The position numbers and the translations under genes are program-made. From Gelatoporia subvermispora B (taxonomy: Eukaryota; Basidiomycota; Agaricomycetes; Polyporales; Gelatoporiaceae), in assembly GCA_000320605.2 (NCBI GenBank), contig KB445794.1, forward strand, positions 2,109,720 to 2,173,719: a DNA stretch of 64,000 nt, given 5' to 3'. Shown piece after piece: positions 45,432 to 56,739 of this stretch (its first letter is position 1; the number at the start of each line of letters is the position of its first letter). The notes beneath the pieces were generated by a model. It did no database searches, was not told the origin of the DNA, and saw only the letters and a list, made by a program, of their open reading frames with translations.

Positions 45432-48237
45432 CTAGATCTCCCCTACATGGTTCTCAACGTTGTCGATGACGTCAAAACGCTTCCGCTGGAGATTATTAGC
45501 GAAGCACGTCACTAGGCTGGCTTGAAATGTGTTCAAGTGTGTATAAACGACCTCAACCCTAGATTGATTCGGCGTCGTCATGTCTCGATGCCAACACGCG
45601 CGAACATTAGCATACCATGAGTGCAGCTGCAGTCCTTCCAGTTGGATTGCCGGCCATGGCCCCGGGGCTGGCGTAGAGTCGAGCGACCAAAAGCCGAACG
45701 GATGGAGTGGCGTGCCGCCTTGTGCGCATGACAACTCATGGAAGTAGATATATTCTACAGTAAACGGGATACATTTTTTTCGTGAACTTGCCAGGAAGAA
45801 TGTTAGATAACGCACATACCGGCATTCGGGGACATCTTGGCATCACTAAATTCGAATGCATCAATCACCCACTCCTGAATCGTTGCACGTACTTAAACAA
45901 TCCATCAGCAGTAAGTCTTAATTGCACAGCGCAAGATATGAAGTTCGTACTCAACACAAGCCGTTCAAGCGGGATATTGCACCGTACAGCTACATCGTGT
46001 GCATTGAGCCACCAAAAGCTTGCATGAATGTCATCTGGAAGTTGCTTTTGTATGTGACCACACCCGAAATTGCCTTGCTCTAGACGGTACATGTGGCTAA
46101 ATATTCACGCGGTGAGTGATCAATCGTACTACCAGTACACATTCTGACCTTGTTCTCCGCTCACTCCAGGAATGATAAGTATTGGCGATACTGGAAGTGT
46201 CATCAGATAGATGTCTCTCAATCCAACGAAAAGCGAAGTTGATTTGCAACTCTTCATAGACGTTGCCAAGACATACGAAGGCTCCTGAGGAGGGCTCCAG
46301 ATATCCGTAGTCTCCTAGCCCGACACGGGGGGGACCATGATAGTGTGCGGCACACCATATTTCCGGTAATGGACCAGCGTTTGCTCCGCGAAAACGGCGT
46401 AAGTCAGTGTTACTTGCGGTCTCCTTGTCTCCTTGGAGGAAAGAGAGCATCACGCGAGCGTTGTGAGCGATCGGCACATATTGGGTTTCATGGTTCTGTA
46501 CGATGGTATATAATTTACGATCACATGTGGAGGAAATATACTGACCCAGATGAGCTGTCCTTTCTGGTACTCATTCAGCGCCACGATGTCACGATAGCGT
46601 TATAATACAGGAGACCACGCACGGGATGAACAATTGAACGCAAACAGCAATCGAGGCATCGCAAGTTAGCATGCGCAAGGTCTTCAGCAGGTAGCACGAG
46701 AGTGCCGTCGTCTCTCACACCAATTGATGAAAGACAGCGAGCATTGTGTTCGTGAATCTGCGTTATATCAGTGGTCAGCACACCGCACAGTATGCAGAGA
46801 TACATCGCATACCTCGCCTGGCTGTGCGACAGGGAACTGCATCGATATGAGAAAATTGAAGAGATCCTGATACGAAGGGTCGGTATGAATGATGTGAACA
46901 TGCGATAGTAGTAGTGTCGCATACTTCGAAGTCGATATACTATGATCGTCGTCTGAGTGTGATAATTGAGTTGATCAGTTTCACAATGTCACACACCATT
47001 TGCAAATAGCATCGTAGTCCTGCCAAAGCGTCGTTATTCTTGAGGTACTGGGCCGCCGGGGCGAATCCTGTAAGACATTTGCCGGAGCTTCACTGGTCAT
47101 GATCACAGTGTGCCATGCCTCTGTCCAAAACGAGAAATCTCTGTGTTTCGGACGGGTGAGAACGTCCAATGACTTGAAGTAGATATGGGTGCCGGCTGTT
47201 CAAGCAGTCAGTCACATAGCTATGAGGTCGTGCCATATATACAGGCCAGATTGGATTAAGGCTTGAGATTGAGGTCAGCAGTGCCTTTCCAGACCTTTCG
47301 TGAGCACGAATAGAGACGCTGTGCGGTGAAACACACCTCTTCAGGGGCGTCCCCGTGCAATGCACGGACTGTCACTTGTCGTCCCTGCCACTCAGCCTCC
47401 CATTCCTCGCCGCTGATACCACCATGTTGCCATTTGTCGCGAACGCGCCGGAGGGCAAGATCGCAACCTCGGATTATCCTAAGCTAGGAAGAGATGAGCG
47501 TACATTTGGATACCAAAAGACAGACATATGTGACCTGGTTTTTGTCATACAGGGCCTGTTCACCTAGATCTCGCGCTAATGCCCTTAAGCCGTTCGTATG
47601 CTCGTTTCCAGCCCTTGAAAGGGATATAAGAAAGGTTCTCTATACGTCCATGCAGTGGGATCAAGACTTCTGCTCAACCAAATTGACGACCTACAGTGAA
47701 CGAACTCGAAGCCTCTTCTACGATATCAATGTGTTCATCTAGCTGCGCTGCAATGGTGCCTCTACGGAGCCATCTAGACGTTGCGCTCTTTCCTCTGAGT
47801 CCTTCGAGATCAACTTGTATGGACGATAGTTTTCTTTCAAAGTCAATTCAGCACGAAGTATGTAGTCTATCTAGCATTTCTTACGACTGCAAAACAGCCA
47901 GGTTTGCCATCAGTGTACCATCGGCTGCATCTGGATGGGCTACAACGGCTTCTTCTACATCTTGCAATAGTTTGAAGACGCGTCTGGCTAGCCTGATTCG
48001 GCGTTCCTTGTCCCCTTTCACTTTCTACAGCCATCAAGTGAGCCCGTTTCACACGGACTAATGATATGCAGAACTTACCTCGATTGTTTTAATGAGACTG
48101 AGGGCTGCGCCAGTCACCGCGCCTAAGAATGGTACTGATCCGATCGCCCCAGAAACTTCTTTGATCGTCTCGAGTGTAGTTATGGAGTGCGCAAGAACAT
48201 CGTCGCCAACCACAGACCTCTTCAGCGGGAGAGGCAT
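45432..48237 (-). CDS. MLKL-like helical-bundle/pseudokinase-like family, copy 3
   Basis: Start at 48237 ('MPLPLKRSVVGDDVLAHSIT'), exon 1 ending at 'SLIKTIE' before GTAAG. Bundle helices continue with 'FESKLSSIQVDLEGL' and 'RRGTIAAQLDEHIDIVEEA' (about 47840-47710). Kinase-like part: 'WQGRQVTVRALHGD' (about 47390-47345), 'HPYLLQVIGRSHPSETQRFL' (about 47195-47140) and 'AAQYLKNNDALAGLRCYLQM' (about 47055-46995). Then come 'EHNARCLSSIGVRDDGTLVL' (about 46755-46700) followed by 'AEDLAHANLRC', and the C-terminal signature 'LGDYGYLEPSSGAFVCLGNV' (46320-46261). Next are 'SFWWLNAHDVAV' (about 46020), 'PFGFWSLDSTPAPGPWPAIQ' (about 45700-45640) and 'LNTFQASLVTCFA' (about 45530). It stops at 45432. The His-Arg-Asp and Asp-Phe-Gly motifs of active kinases are absent. 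It is probably the best-preserved copy, with about ten short introns whose boundaries are only partly resolved. Confidence 0.7.
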
Positions 48238-48936
48238 AGTTTAGAAGGTCTATGAGCTTGCTGAGGGGTGCCAAGGACGTGTAGGCACTGTAGGGTGCTG
48301 AGAGGTGGAGCGGCAGTCACGCCCGGGCCTGGGTATAAAACCGAACTCTCTAGAGCGGACAGGTTGTCAGGTTCGATGTACTTGGCGAGATCTCGGCAGG
48401 AACCCGTTCTACCAAGGTCCCAGAGTAGGCGTTCGAATACTTGATGACATTCTACAGCATCAGAAGCTGTGCTCGATACGGTTTATCTAAGCTGATCGTG
48501 CGCGCCAGCCTATGAAGATACGAATACGACCCCTCTCGTAAGACACATAACACAGCATTCTAATCTCACGGTCCTGTGCATCGACCCAAATGAGGTTGCG
48601 TGGGTCAACGGGCTTGCAAATTGACGCGCACTCACCAGGCTCCGACGTTTCGAGGGCGTCTTTTACCTATGCCCACGTTCGTGCTCATGGGGCACTGTAC
48701 GAGAGGCAGCGGATAACGATGTCAAACCAGTGTCAACGTCAAATACACGAGCGCTTCTGTGGCCAGGGAGCCTTCTGTAGCCAACTGAAAACGAGGTATT
48801 ATAGGTATCGTGTAAGACGGGACAGCAGAAGAAAGCTCCGAGATCAGAAGTCCGATATGCGAGGTTCAGATCAGGGTCCGAAGGAAGAGAGTGCGGGAAT
48901 CAAGAAGCAATAGCGACTAGCATGTTCAGCGAGACC
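48238..48936. other. Spacer between copies 3 and 4
   Basis: 699 bp upstream of copy 3. A plus-oriented TATAAAA lies at about 48332, which does not suit copy 3. The plus-strand frames here have no recognised domain. Confidence 0.45.
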
Positions 48937-51719
48937 CTAGACGATTTCCTTCAGTCGAGGTGTGCGTCTGGCAAGAGACGGTACGGATTGGTTTCGACGT
49001 GATATCGCGAAGCACGACAGAAGCTCCGCCTGGAAGCTGTTCAGATGAGCGTAGGACACTCTCACCCTAAAGCATAAGACGACCCAATCATCTCAGCGCA
49101 CTGCTACCCGGAAACGATGTCCTGACTCACGTGCAGTCCAGTTGTACACCTGGAAGATGGATGTCTGGCCAAGGACCGACGCTGGGCTCCGGAAGTAGTG
49201 ACCAGTGACCGAAGGAAGATAAGATCGTACCCATCTCAGATAACGGTGGCTGGTGGAAGTAAACGTCGGTTTGGCCTCCTGTGTTCGGATATGAGCGAGA
49301 GAGAGTAAACAGCATGTAAAACACGTACGCAAGACATCGTAGATGTCTCTAGATTCACAGGTCGGTGATGTCCGAATCGCCCGCCAATATGCAATTGCGT
49401 CGACTGGCAGGTCAGTCCAAGTAAGTAGTGCCACAACAGGTAGGTATTATAGCTCAACGTGATGTGACTTACTGAGTACAAGATCCTTGACATCGATGCC
49501 ATGGTACGTCGCCACATCGTACGCGTGGAACCAGAAGAATATTGAAGCGTCAGGTTTCGGCAACTGCTGATCTATCGCAATCAGCTCCTCCACTCCTGGA
49601 TTCAAGCGATACCTGAGACGATATCCAGTAAGTTTAACCTGGGAATACAGTCGCGCAGTACACATACCTCCGTGAACCGCCGTTATCCTCATCCAAAGTA
49701 CATACATGCCGTACCTCAGTGGGTTCACCGTGTAGGTAATCTGCTTTGACCCATACATACGACTCGCTGCGGTGCAATAGATCAAATACGTTGCCCAGAT
49801 AGACGAATGATTGCGTATGCGGGTGTATGTACCCATAATCACCCGGGTTAACCGGAGATATTCGTGACAGCCAAGAGTAACACCAGATCTCTGACCAGAT
49901 GGGCAATTCTTGGCGAACATTCATATGCTCCCGAGGTGATGCTTCGATCATGGATAGAAGTGCCTTTGAGTCGGTCGCAATGGAGAAGTCCTCGGAGTTA
50001 TCTGTCTGTAAAACCAGTGAGTGCGATGTAGGTATGCCGAAGATGACGCCTTCATACCATAAGAGGCCGACCATTCTACATGGACGCCGTTACAAGGATG
50101 TATACAGTAAGGTGAGAATGTACATACGGCGGTGAACAAGGTGCAGAGTCGATACGCCAAGCAACGTAGATTTGCGTTCACTAGATCCTCAGCAGATAGC
50201 AGGATAGTCCCATCTTCCTTGAGGGCGAGCGAAGGTAGACATTGATCGTGGCGGTGCTTCTGAAGTGCAGCAAAAGCAATCATGTCAGGAGTTATATAGA
50301 ATCCGGGGTGCTATGCTAAACATTCACGTACCTGTCCAATACTTGCAACGGGAAAGCGCGCTGTCTGCAGATATTCGAAGGTTTCCTGGCCAAGTGCATA
50401 CGCTGAGAATCCTTGAATTGATGGAGAGTTATTTCCCTTACCTGGTACTCGACAAACTGCTTAGTCGGTTAAGGTCAAAGGCTCTATAGATACGTATGCT
50501 GGACAAGTCTGACTGACCATGCGTAAATAGGAGCGCAGTTTTGTCAACGTATCAGCAGTCTTGAAGTACTTCAATATGTTGACCGAGCCTGTACTCCTAG
50601 TTCAGTCGAAGAAATGATACCACACGATATAGCAAACCTCTCTCCAGTACATAGAATTTCTCCGAGCTTGAGGGATGCGAATATCCAAAGACCTGCGCTA
50701 CATATGGATGGTGGCTATCCGCCGGACTCAACCCAGGCATTGTTCAGCATGCAGACCAGGCATACCAGAGAGGGGCGATTCCTAGACAGGTCTTGATGGC
50801 ATCTTTTCTGCTTGACAAATCAACACGTGGAATGCATGACTCGTGAGGGGTGCTAACCTTCCTGAGTACTTTGGGTGGACCACCCGCACTGCCACTGCCC
50901 GCCCATCCCATTCGCCATCCCATTCGTAACCCGCCACTTCCGATTGGGCGTGTCTTGTGACGGTCCATGTTCTTCCCGGTACACTTTGCAGCCTCAGATC
51001 GCACCACCGAAAGAGGCGAAGCTGCACACGTAAGACAACACTAGATATGGATTCAACGGAGGATATTTACCTGGTAATCTCCATAGTTCGCGAGAGAAGA
51101 CATCTTGAGCCTAATAGCGATCAAGCAAGCTGTCTGCATCAGTATGTTAGGAGGAATCGACCTTCAAACTGCATGATCACCTACATTGAACGAATTAGAA
51201 GCGGCGTCGAGTGTCTCGAGGTGCTCATCGAGTGATGTGGATATTGAACCTCGGTGGATGAATCGCGACATTCTGTTCATCCTTGTCAGTGTGTAGACTT
51301 CTTCGTCTATTCGACACAGTGTGCTGAAATACTCGTCAAGTCACGGATTCACGGATTTACTGTGGCACCTACCCCAGAAGCTCAGTCAGGTTTCGTTCAA
51401 GGTGTTCGTCCATGGCTTCCGGATTCGCTGCAACGGAATACTCGATGTGTCTCAGTAGACTAGAAAGTCGCCGAGCGAGTCGAGCACAACGCTCTCTGTC
51501 GCTTCTCATGCTCTATAACCAGTGAATGGTACGAAAAACTGTACAGGAGATATTGCTCACCTCAATAGTTGTAATCAGGCTGAGGGATGCGCCAAGGATT
51601 GCGCTGAGGCAAGGTACATGGGGTATGACGCTCGAGATGTCTTTCAAGGTCTCGATCGCAGTGATTGTATGCGCAATCACGTCGTCTGTGTCCATCCTTC
51701 TGCGAGGAGATAGCTCCAT
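48937..51719 (-). CDS. MLKL-like helical-bundle/pseudokinase-like family, copy 4
   Basis: Start at 51719 ('MELSPRRRMDTDDVIAHTIT'). Bundle helices: 'DDVIAHTITAIETLKDIS', 'SDRERCARLARRLSSLLRHI' (about 51500-51440) and 'RFIHRGSISTSLDEHLETLD' (about 51275-51215). Kinase-like part: 'EWDGRAVAVRVVHP' (about 50925-50880), 'HHPYVAQVFGYSHPSSSEKF' (about 50720-50660) and 'KYFKTADTLTKLRSYLRM' (about 50580-50525). Then 'KEDGTILLSAEDLVNANLRC' (about 50225-50165) and the signature 'NPGDYGYIHPHTQSFVYLGN' (about 49860-49790). The end has 'FFWFHAYDVATYHG' (about 49535), 'FGHWSLLPEPSVGPWPDI' (about 49215-49160) and 'LNSFQAELLSCFA' (about 49060-49010), stopping at 48937. Exon joins after the first kinase-like strand are uncertain. 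No Lys of the VAIK type is seen; Arg occupies the equivalent strand. Confidence 0.7.
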
Positions 51720-52898
51720 TGTGGTAGGTAACCAATGCATGAGATGAAAAGAATGTTTAAATGCACTGGGGCTCAGCTGTGCCTCGTCCGAGGGCGCCCA
51801 GGACCGCAGTAATGCGTGAGTCATCAGCACACCAGTGGGCGAAAGGCTATCCTCCCATCCTATACTGCATCAGAACCAACGTAGCAGAATCTGGGTTTAC
51901 GTGCGTATATCTTCGTGACGGACGACTTCTATCCTTCGCGCCCAAATGACGTTCTTTCGGAAAATTTGATCATGGTCACCACACTCTAGTGTGGCCAAGC
52001 CGAGCCTATGACATGCCATAGCCGAGGACCGAACCCATCGCTAGAGTACTTCCGAAAGAGCTATATGAGCCCAATACTCCAGGGCTCTAGTCCTTGTCGC
52101 ACAGCTAATGCAGTGCAAAGCTGCAAGCTGCAACTACTCCGCTACCTCGGATCTCTACTGATCTCAACGGTACCATGTCACAGACGTCGAGGCCTGCGTG
52201 AATGGTTTAAGTTCCCCTGAGCAGCAGCCTGTGTATGTTGCCATTTGTATCTCTGCCCTTCTTTTAGCGGAGTAAGCGAATGATTGTTCAGCAGTATCTG
52301 TACTAGAGTGGACGACTGGTTTCCCATTCTCTTGGAAATGGCTGGCGCTGTAAAGCACTGTAGCAAAGTTTGAACCTTGAAGCCCGACTAGCTAGCCGCT
52401 AGCAGTTCTGCCACATCGATGAAATACAATGTAGGCGGTAGTGGCCGTTGACAGAGAGCGGCACCGATATGTTCCGTGCCCACACGCCGGCGTCCTGCAC
52501 GACCAACAGTGATACAAGCATTCCCAGTTTGCCAGCTGGAGGGTCGTCCGAGGTAACTTCCCTCATGTGTAAGCCAGAGCAGATGGTCGAGTGAAGTAGT
52601 AGAGCTGATTAAATTAGGTCCAGTTGCCCATGTCCGAGATGGAGCATCTCCTTCAGGATCTACGAGTCCCAAAACAAGTCCGCGTTGGGCCCGCGGCGGC
52701 GCAGCCCCATGACAAGCCTACGTAAAGGATCACCTGATCTAGCTGCCTATCCAGAAACCCAACACGCTGGCACCGATCGCTCGGCTGAGGAGCGCGCCTG
52801 TGAAGCTCTGCAGACTCAGACTACAGCGTTCACAGTCGAGTTGGACTGTAGTTCTTTCTTACTCCCTGAGACTGGCGTGGCTCAGGGCAAGCGATTAA
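51720..52898. other. Intergenic between copy 4 and the coiled-coil gene
   Basis: 1.2 kb without a supported gene. It includes the upstream region of copy 4. Short frames on both strands have no recognisable domain. Confidence 0.45.
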
Positions 52899-53799
52899 AT
52901 GGACCAAACGTCCTCGCGTACAACCAGCTCCCGGACAGAACTCAGACCCACTCCATCGACCAGCTCTGCGCGGACCCCGATGGAAAAACAGGATGACAAG
53001 GGCTTTGTGTCGCAGAGGGTAAGGAAAGATTCTATCTGGGTGGCAGGGACATACTCACTAGAGAAGCACCTGGCTATCTCAGAACATGTCTGCTAATAGA
53101 GGCACACGATATAAGGAGAAGTGAGTAGAAGATCCCATGAAGCACGTCGATTGCCCTGATGTATGTAAGATTCCAAGCTTTGCGCGAGAAGTATGACCAA
53201 ACCGTCGCGGTACGACACAGGGAATCACTCTTACACGGTTATGCTCATTTTGAGGAACATACCCAGACACACGAGCAGTATAAGCGCGAATTAGAGCTAG
53301 CGAACGATAAGTTGAAGCGGTTGCAGGAGGAGTGCAAGTACGTTCAGCTATATACGTCTTCATACCTCATACTGATTGTTCTTCCGCGTAACACTTCCAG
53401 CCTCCTTCTTGATGCGGTAGACATCGCTGTTCCAGCACAGCCGTCGCTCCTACACTACCTCTCGCAGGACCCAATCCCGCCTCAGTACCACTCATATACG
53501 GTGCCCTTCGCCCCAGCGCCAGCTGCACCCCAGCCTGCCCCTCCGCAGCCTGCTCCTCCACAAGCACCGCCACGCACACGGTCGCGTCGCTCATCACAGC
53601 AGCATGTAAATGGAAACGGGCATGGGAATGGGATACCACAAAGAGTGAGTGTGTCCCTGATATCCGGACCTCGGTGCAAGCATTCTGACGCCCTACAAGT
53701 AATCAAAAGTGTTACAAACTTTGGATCTCTTGTTGTGCTGTGGTGTATGATGTATGTGTTCATTTCCACTCCGTTCTGTCTAGTCGCGTGTGTGCTATA
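52899..53799 (+). CDS. Small hypothetical coiled-coil, proline-rich protein
   Basis: A candidate start 'MDQTSSRTTSSRTELRPTPS' at 52899 gives a Ser/Thr-rich head. A middle exon (about 53165-53338) encodes a charged coiled coil ('YKRELELANDKLKRLQEE') that ends at a GTACGT donor. The next exon (about 53402-53640) has 'LLLDAVDIAVPAQPSLLHYL' and a proline/alanine repeat ('QPAPPQPAPPQAPPRTRS'), then a basic, Asn/Gly/His-rich end. Whether it stops at 53799 or splices again at the GTGAGT near 53644 is not clear. I do not recognise the family with confidence. Conserved-looking 'DPIPPQYHSYTVP' suggests a real gene. It lies on the opposite strand between copies 4 and 5. Confidence 0.5.
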
Positions 53800-53951
53800 A
53801 CGGCGCTAGTGGGATTCTAACAACAATCATTCAAGCCATGGCTCTCGTTGTACATAAGTAGATAGCTACGCAGGGAACTGTGTACTGATGTGATCTACAG
53901 AGCCAGGTACTGTTTTCAAGGATTAAATGCCACATAGCTCGAAGGAATGTG

Positions 53952-56739
53952 TTAGTCACACGTCGCCAGCCCCTGTCTTAGTCTCCGCTTCTGCGCGAAA
54001 CATGCTACTAAGTCTGCCTGAAATCTGCTTAAGTAAGAGTACGATGATTCTGTCCTGTGTTGAACATTAGGGATTAGCTTTCCTGTTTGCGTAGGTGCAC
54101 CTGACAGCTGGGGGTACCTAGCAGCAAGTTCAAACTCGGTCAACGACAGTTCGGGTTGGGGAGTTCGGACAAGTCCACCATCTAGGGACCAGTACCCGAA
54201 CGGAGTCGGGACATCGCCATCCGCCGTTAGCGGCAGTTGATGAAAGTAGAGTATGTCGGAGCCTAGCCGACCACGACTGACTGTTCAGCTTCGCGCGGTT
54301 AAGGTCGAAACATGTACTTACAGTGTGGGTTGCAGGCTTCCTGAACTCCACTGCGAATGTCAGAGACCCGGTAGGTCCACAGATACCTCTTCTTGTCAAC
54401 TTCTTGAAGCATTAACACGCATGTAGCACAGTGTGGGGAAAACGCACCTAGAAGCAGGTTCTGCAGTGGAATGTCATGCCTTTCAGCAATGTCGAATGCA
54501 TAGAACCAAAAGAACGAGGAGTTGTCTCTTAAGGTGACGTCCTCGTCTATGATTGTCGTCTTATGTGCTTGAAGCGCGGAAGACTGACATGGGGAACTGC
54601 GGCGCACACGTCAAACCCGTCCTGATACAACGATGACATGCGTAAGAGCCTTCACCTCCATGTGTGCTCACTCCACGTATAATTTGTTGAGTGCAGCTCC
54701 AGCGCATCGTTGACGTACATCATCAACGCCCATTCGGCTGATGTCGCTCGTTCGAGAAGCTCATAGATATTGCCCAAGCGCATGAAAAGTCCGGTTTGAT
54801 GGTCTTCGTAGCCATAGTCTCCAATGTGGGCATCTTGGGAAGACGAAGACCAGGCGTAACTGGAAATGTGAACTTTCAACCCTTCCAAACTACGCAACCT
54901 TTCTGCCCGCTGCGCATGCACGTTGGTGTCGTTGTCCAGGTTGTGCTGTATCATGGACAAGAGCATACGTCCGTCATTACTTTCCGGAGAATTGAAGACC
55001 ATGCGGGTCTGTAACAACCTTGCATCAGTCTCTCAGACATCCCGGTGTTCTCAATCGGGACACAAACCAACTGTTCGCGCGTCTAAACCCATACCATGCT
55101 CAGTGCACGTCGGGTTGACATTGAGAACTTGAGAAAGTGCACTTACGTTGCCACACAATACGCGTAATCGGTGCGCTAGACAATCAACAGTCGCATCTAC
55201 TAGGTCCTCTGCGCATACAACCAACGTGCCGTCCGTTTTCACTGATAAAGACGGTAGACAATCGCCGTGACAATGTACCTGGTATTGTAAATGTAGTCAA
55301 CAGGGCATTCAACATCAACACCATGTGATGTCTTCACGTACAGCTCCAATTTTTGTCCCAGGAAAACGAGCAGATTGTAAGTATACGATCAGTTCCTAGT
55401 ATCATCGTTCTACGTGAGTATCCAGGATGTTCTGTGACATATCCTGGCGATGTACCTGATAGTCGATGTGCTAGGACTGAGACTCAGGATACCGCATTTG
55501 CATTGTGGACGATGACACACCATTTTTAAGTAGTTACTCAGCACTGTAAGCGGATCACTTGCTTTGAAATGATGAAGGACAGGAAGAGAGCCTTTGAAGC
55601 TGCGTGAGAGAGTTGTAGGGATACACACGATATGACCAACCTCTTTCGAATATGTAGAACCTAGGGGAAATGGACGGATGCGAATATCCAAGGAGCTGGG
55701 ATATAGATGGGTGGGGGCTTCGGGCTATCATGAGGCCACAAGTTTGCCAATCTACAAGCCCATTATGCTCACCACTGAGGAAGTCCGTCGAAGTAAGTTT
55801 TCAAAGCGTCCTGTGATGGTAACGGAGCGTATAAATGTCATTCTGAGGAGTCAATTTGACCGGCAGACCTCTATATCATTTCCGGAACGGAAGACACGGA
55901 TGGTTACGGCCCTTCCTTCCCATTCGCCTTGCAACTCGTCACCGCAAATGTCTGAATGGGCACACCAATCACCATGTCGCCTCTGTAGCCTAACATCGCA
56001 CCAACGTAGTAGGCGTAGCTATGTCAAGTGTCAAGGGTGATGATTCTACACATAAATGGATCCCGCCTACCTGGTACTTGCCGTACATAGCTTGTTCGGT
56101 GGCTTTTCTTCTGAGTGCTATCAAGCATGTCAACTGCCCCGGATATGTGAATGACAGTACTGGAAGTATACTGGAGTAGACGGACGTTAAATGAATGGAG
56201 AAGAGCATCCAGTGTCTCCAGATGCTGATCGAGTCTCGCCGCAACAGATGCCCGAGACAGAAATCGAACGCAAGCACCCTTCTTCTTCATGTCTTCAAGA
56301 TCGAAACACATGGCGATCATATTGCTTGGAGCAGATAGTCACTGAGTCAGAAAGTATACCAGGACGTCGTAGACATATGTCTCACGCTTACGATTGCAGA
56401 TTCATAAGACTTGTCGAAAGATCGCCATCCATGATGTCCGTCCCAGTACCCAGAGCTCGCTCAACGTGTTGGAGAAGATCACAGACTCGCCGAGCTAGTC
56501 TCGAGCACCTCTCTCTATCACCTTTTACTCTCTTGAGAAGAACTTCACGTCAGCTTGGATCGATAGCACGAAGGCGCAAGACTCACCTCGAGGGTCGTCA
56601 ATAAAGCCAATGCCGTACCGGTGATTGTCCCCAAGAGAGGAATCGTACCGACCACGCTCGAAACGGTCTGCAGTGTCTCTAATGCCGAGATTGCGTGTGC
56701 AAGTGCATCGCTGGGCTGAATCCTGCCGCGTAACTTCAT
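53952..56739 (-). CDS. MLKL-like helical-bundle/pseudokinase-like family, copy 5
   Basis: Start at 56739 ('MKLRGRIQPSDALAHAISAL'), exon 1 ending 'ALLTTLE' at a GTGAGT donor. Bundle helices: 'VKGDRERCSRLARRVCDLLQ' (about 56520-56460) and 'ASVAARLDQHLETLDALL' (about 56245-56195). Kinase-like part: 'GEWEGRAVTIRVFRSGNDIE' (about 55940-55880), followed in frame by a stop that may be intronic, then 'LGYSHPSISPRFYIFERG' (about 55690-55635). Next 'VKTDGTLVVCAEDLVDATVD' (about 55245-55180) and the signature 'IGDYGYEDHQTGLFMRLGNI' (about 54830-54765). The end has 'FFWFYAFDIAERHDIPLQNL' (about 54520-54460), 'FGYWSLDGG' (about 54195) without the GPWP motif, and 'LSRFQADLVACFAQ' (about 54030-53990), stopping at 53952. 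Most similar in layout to copy 4. Confidence 0.68.
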
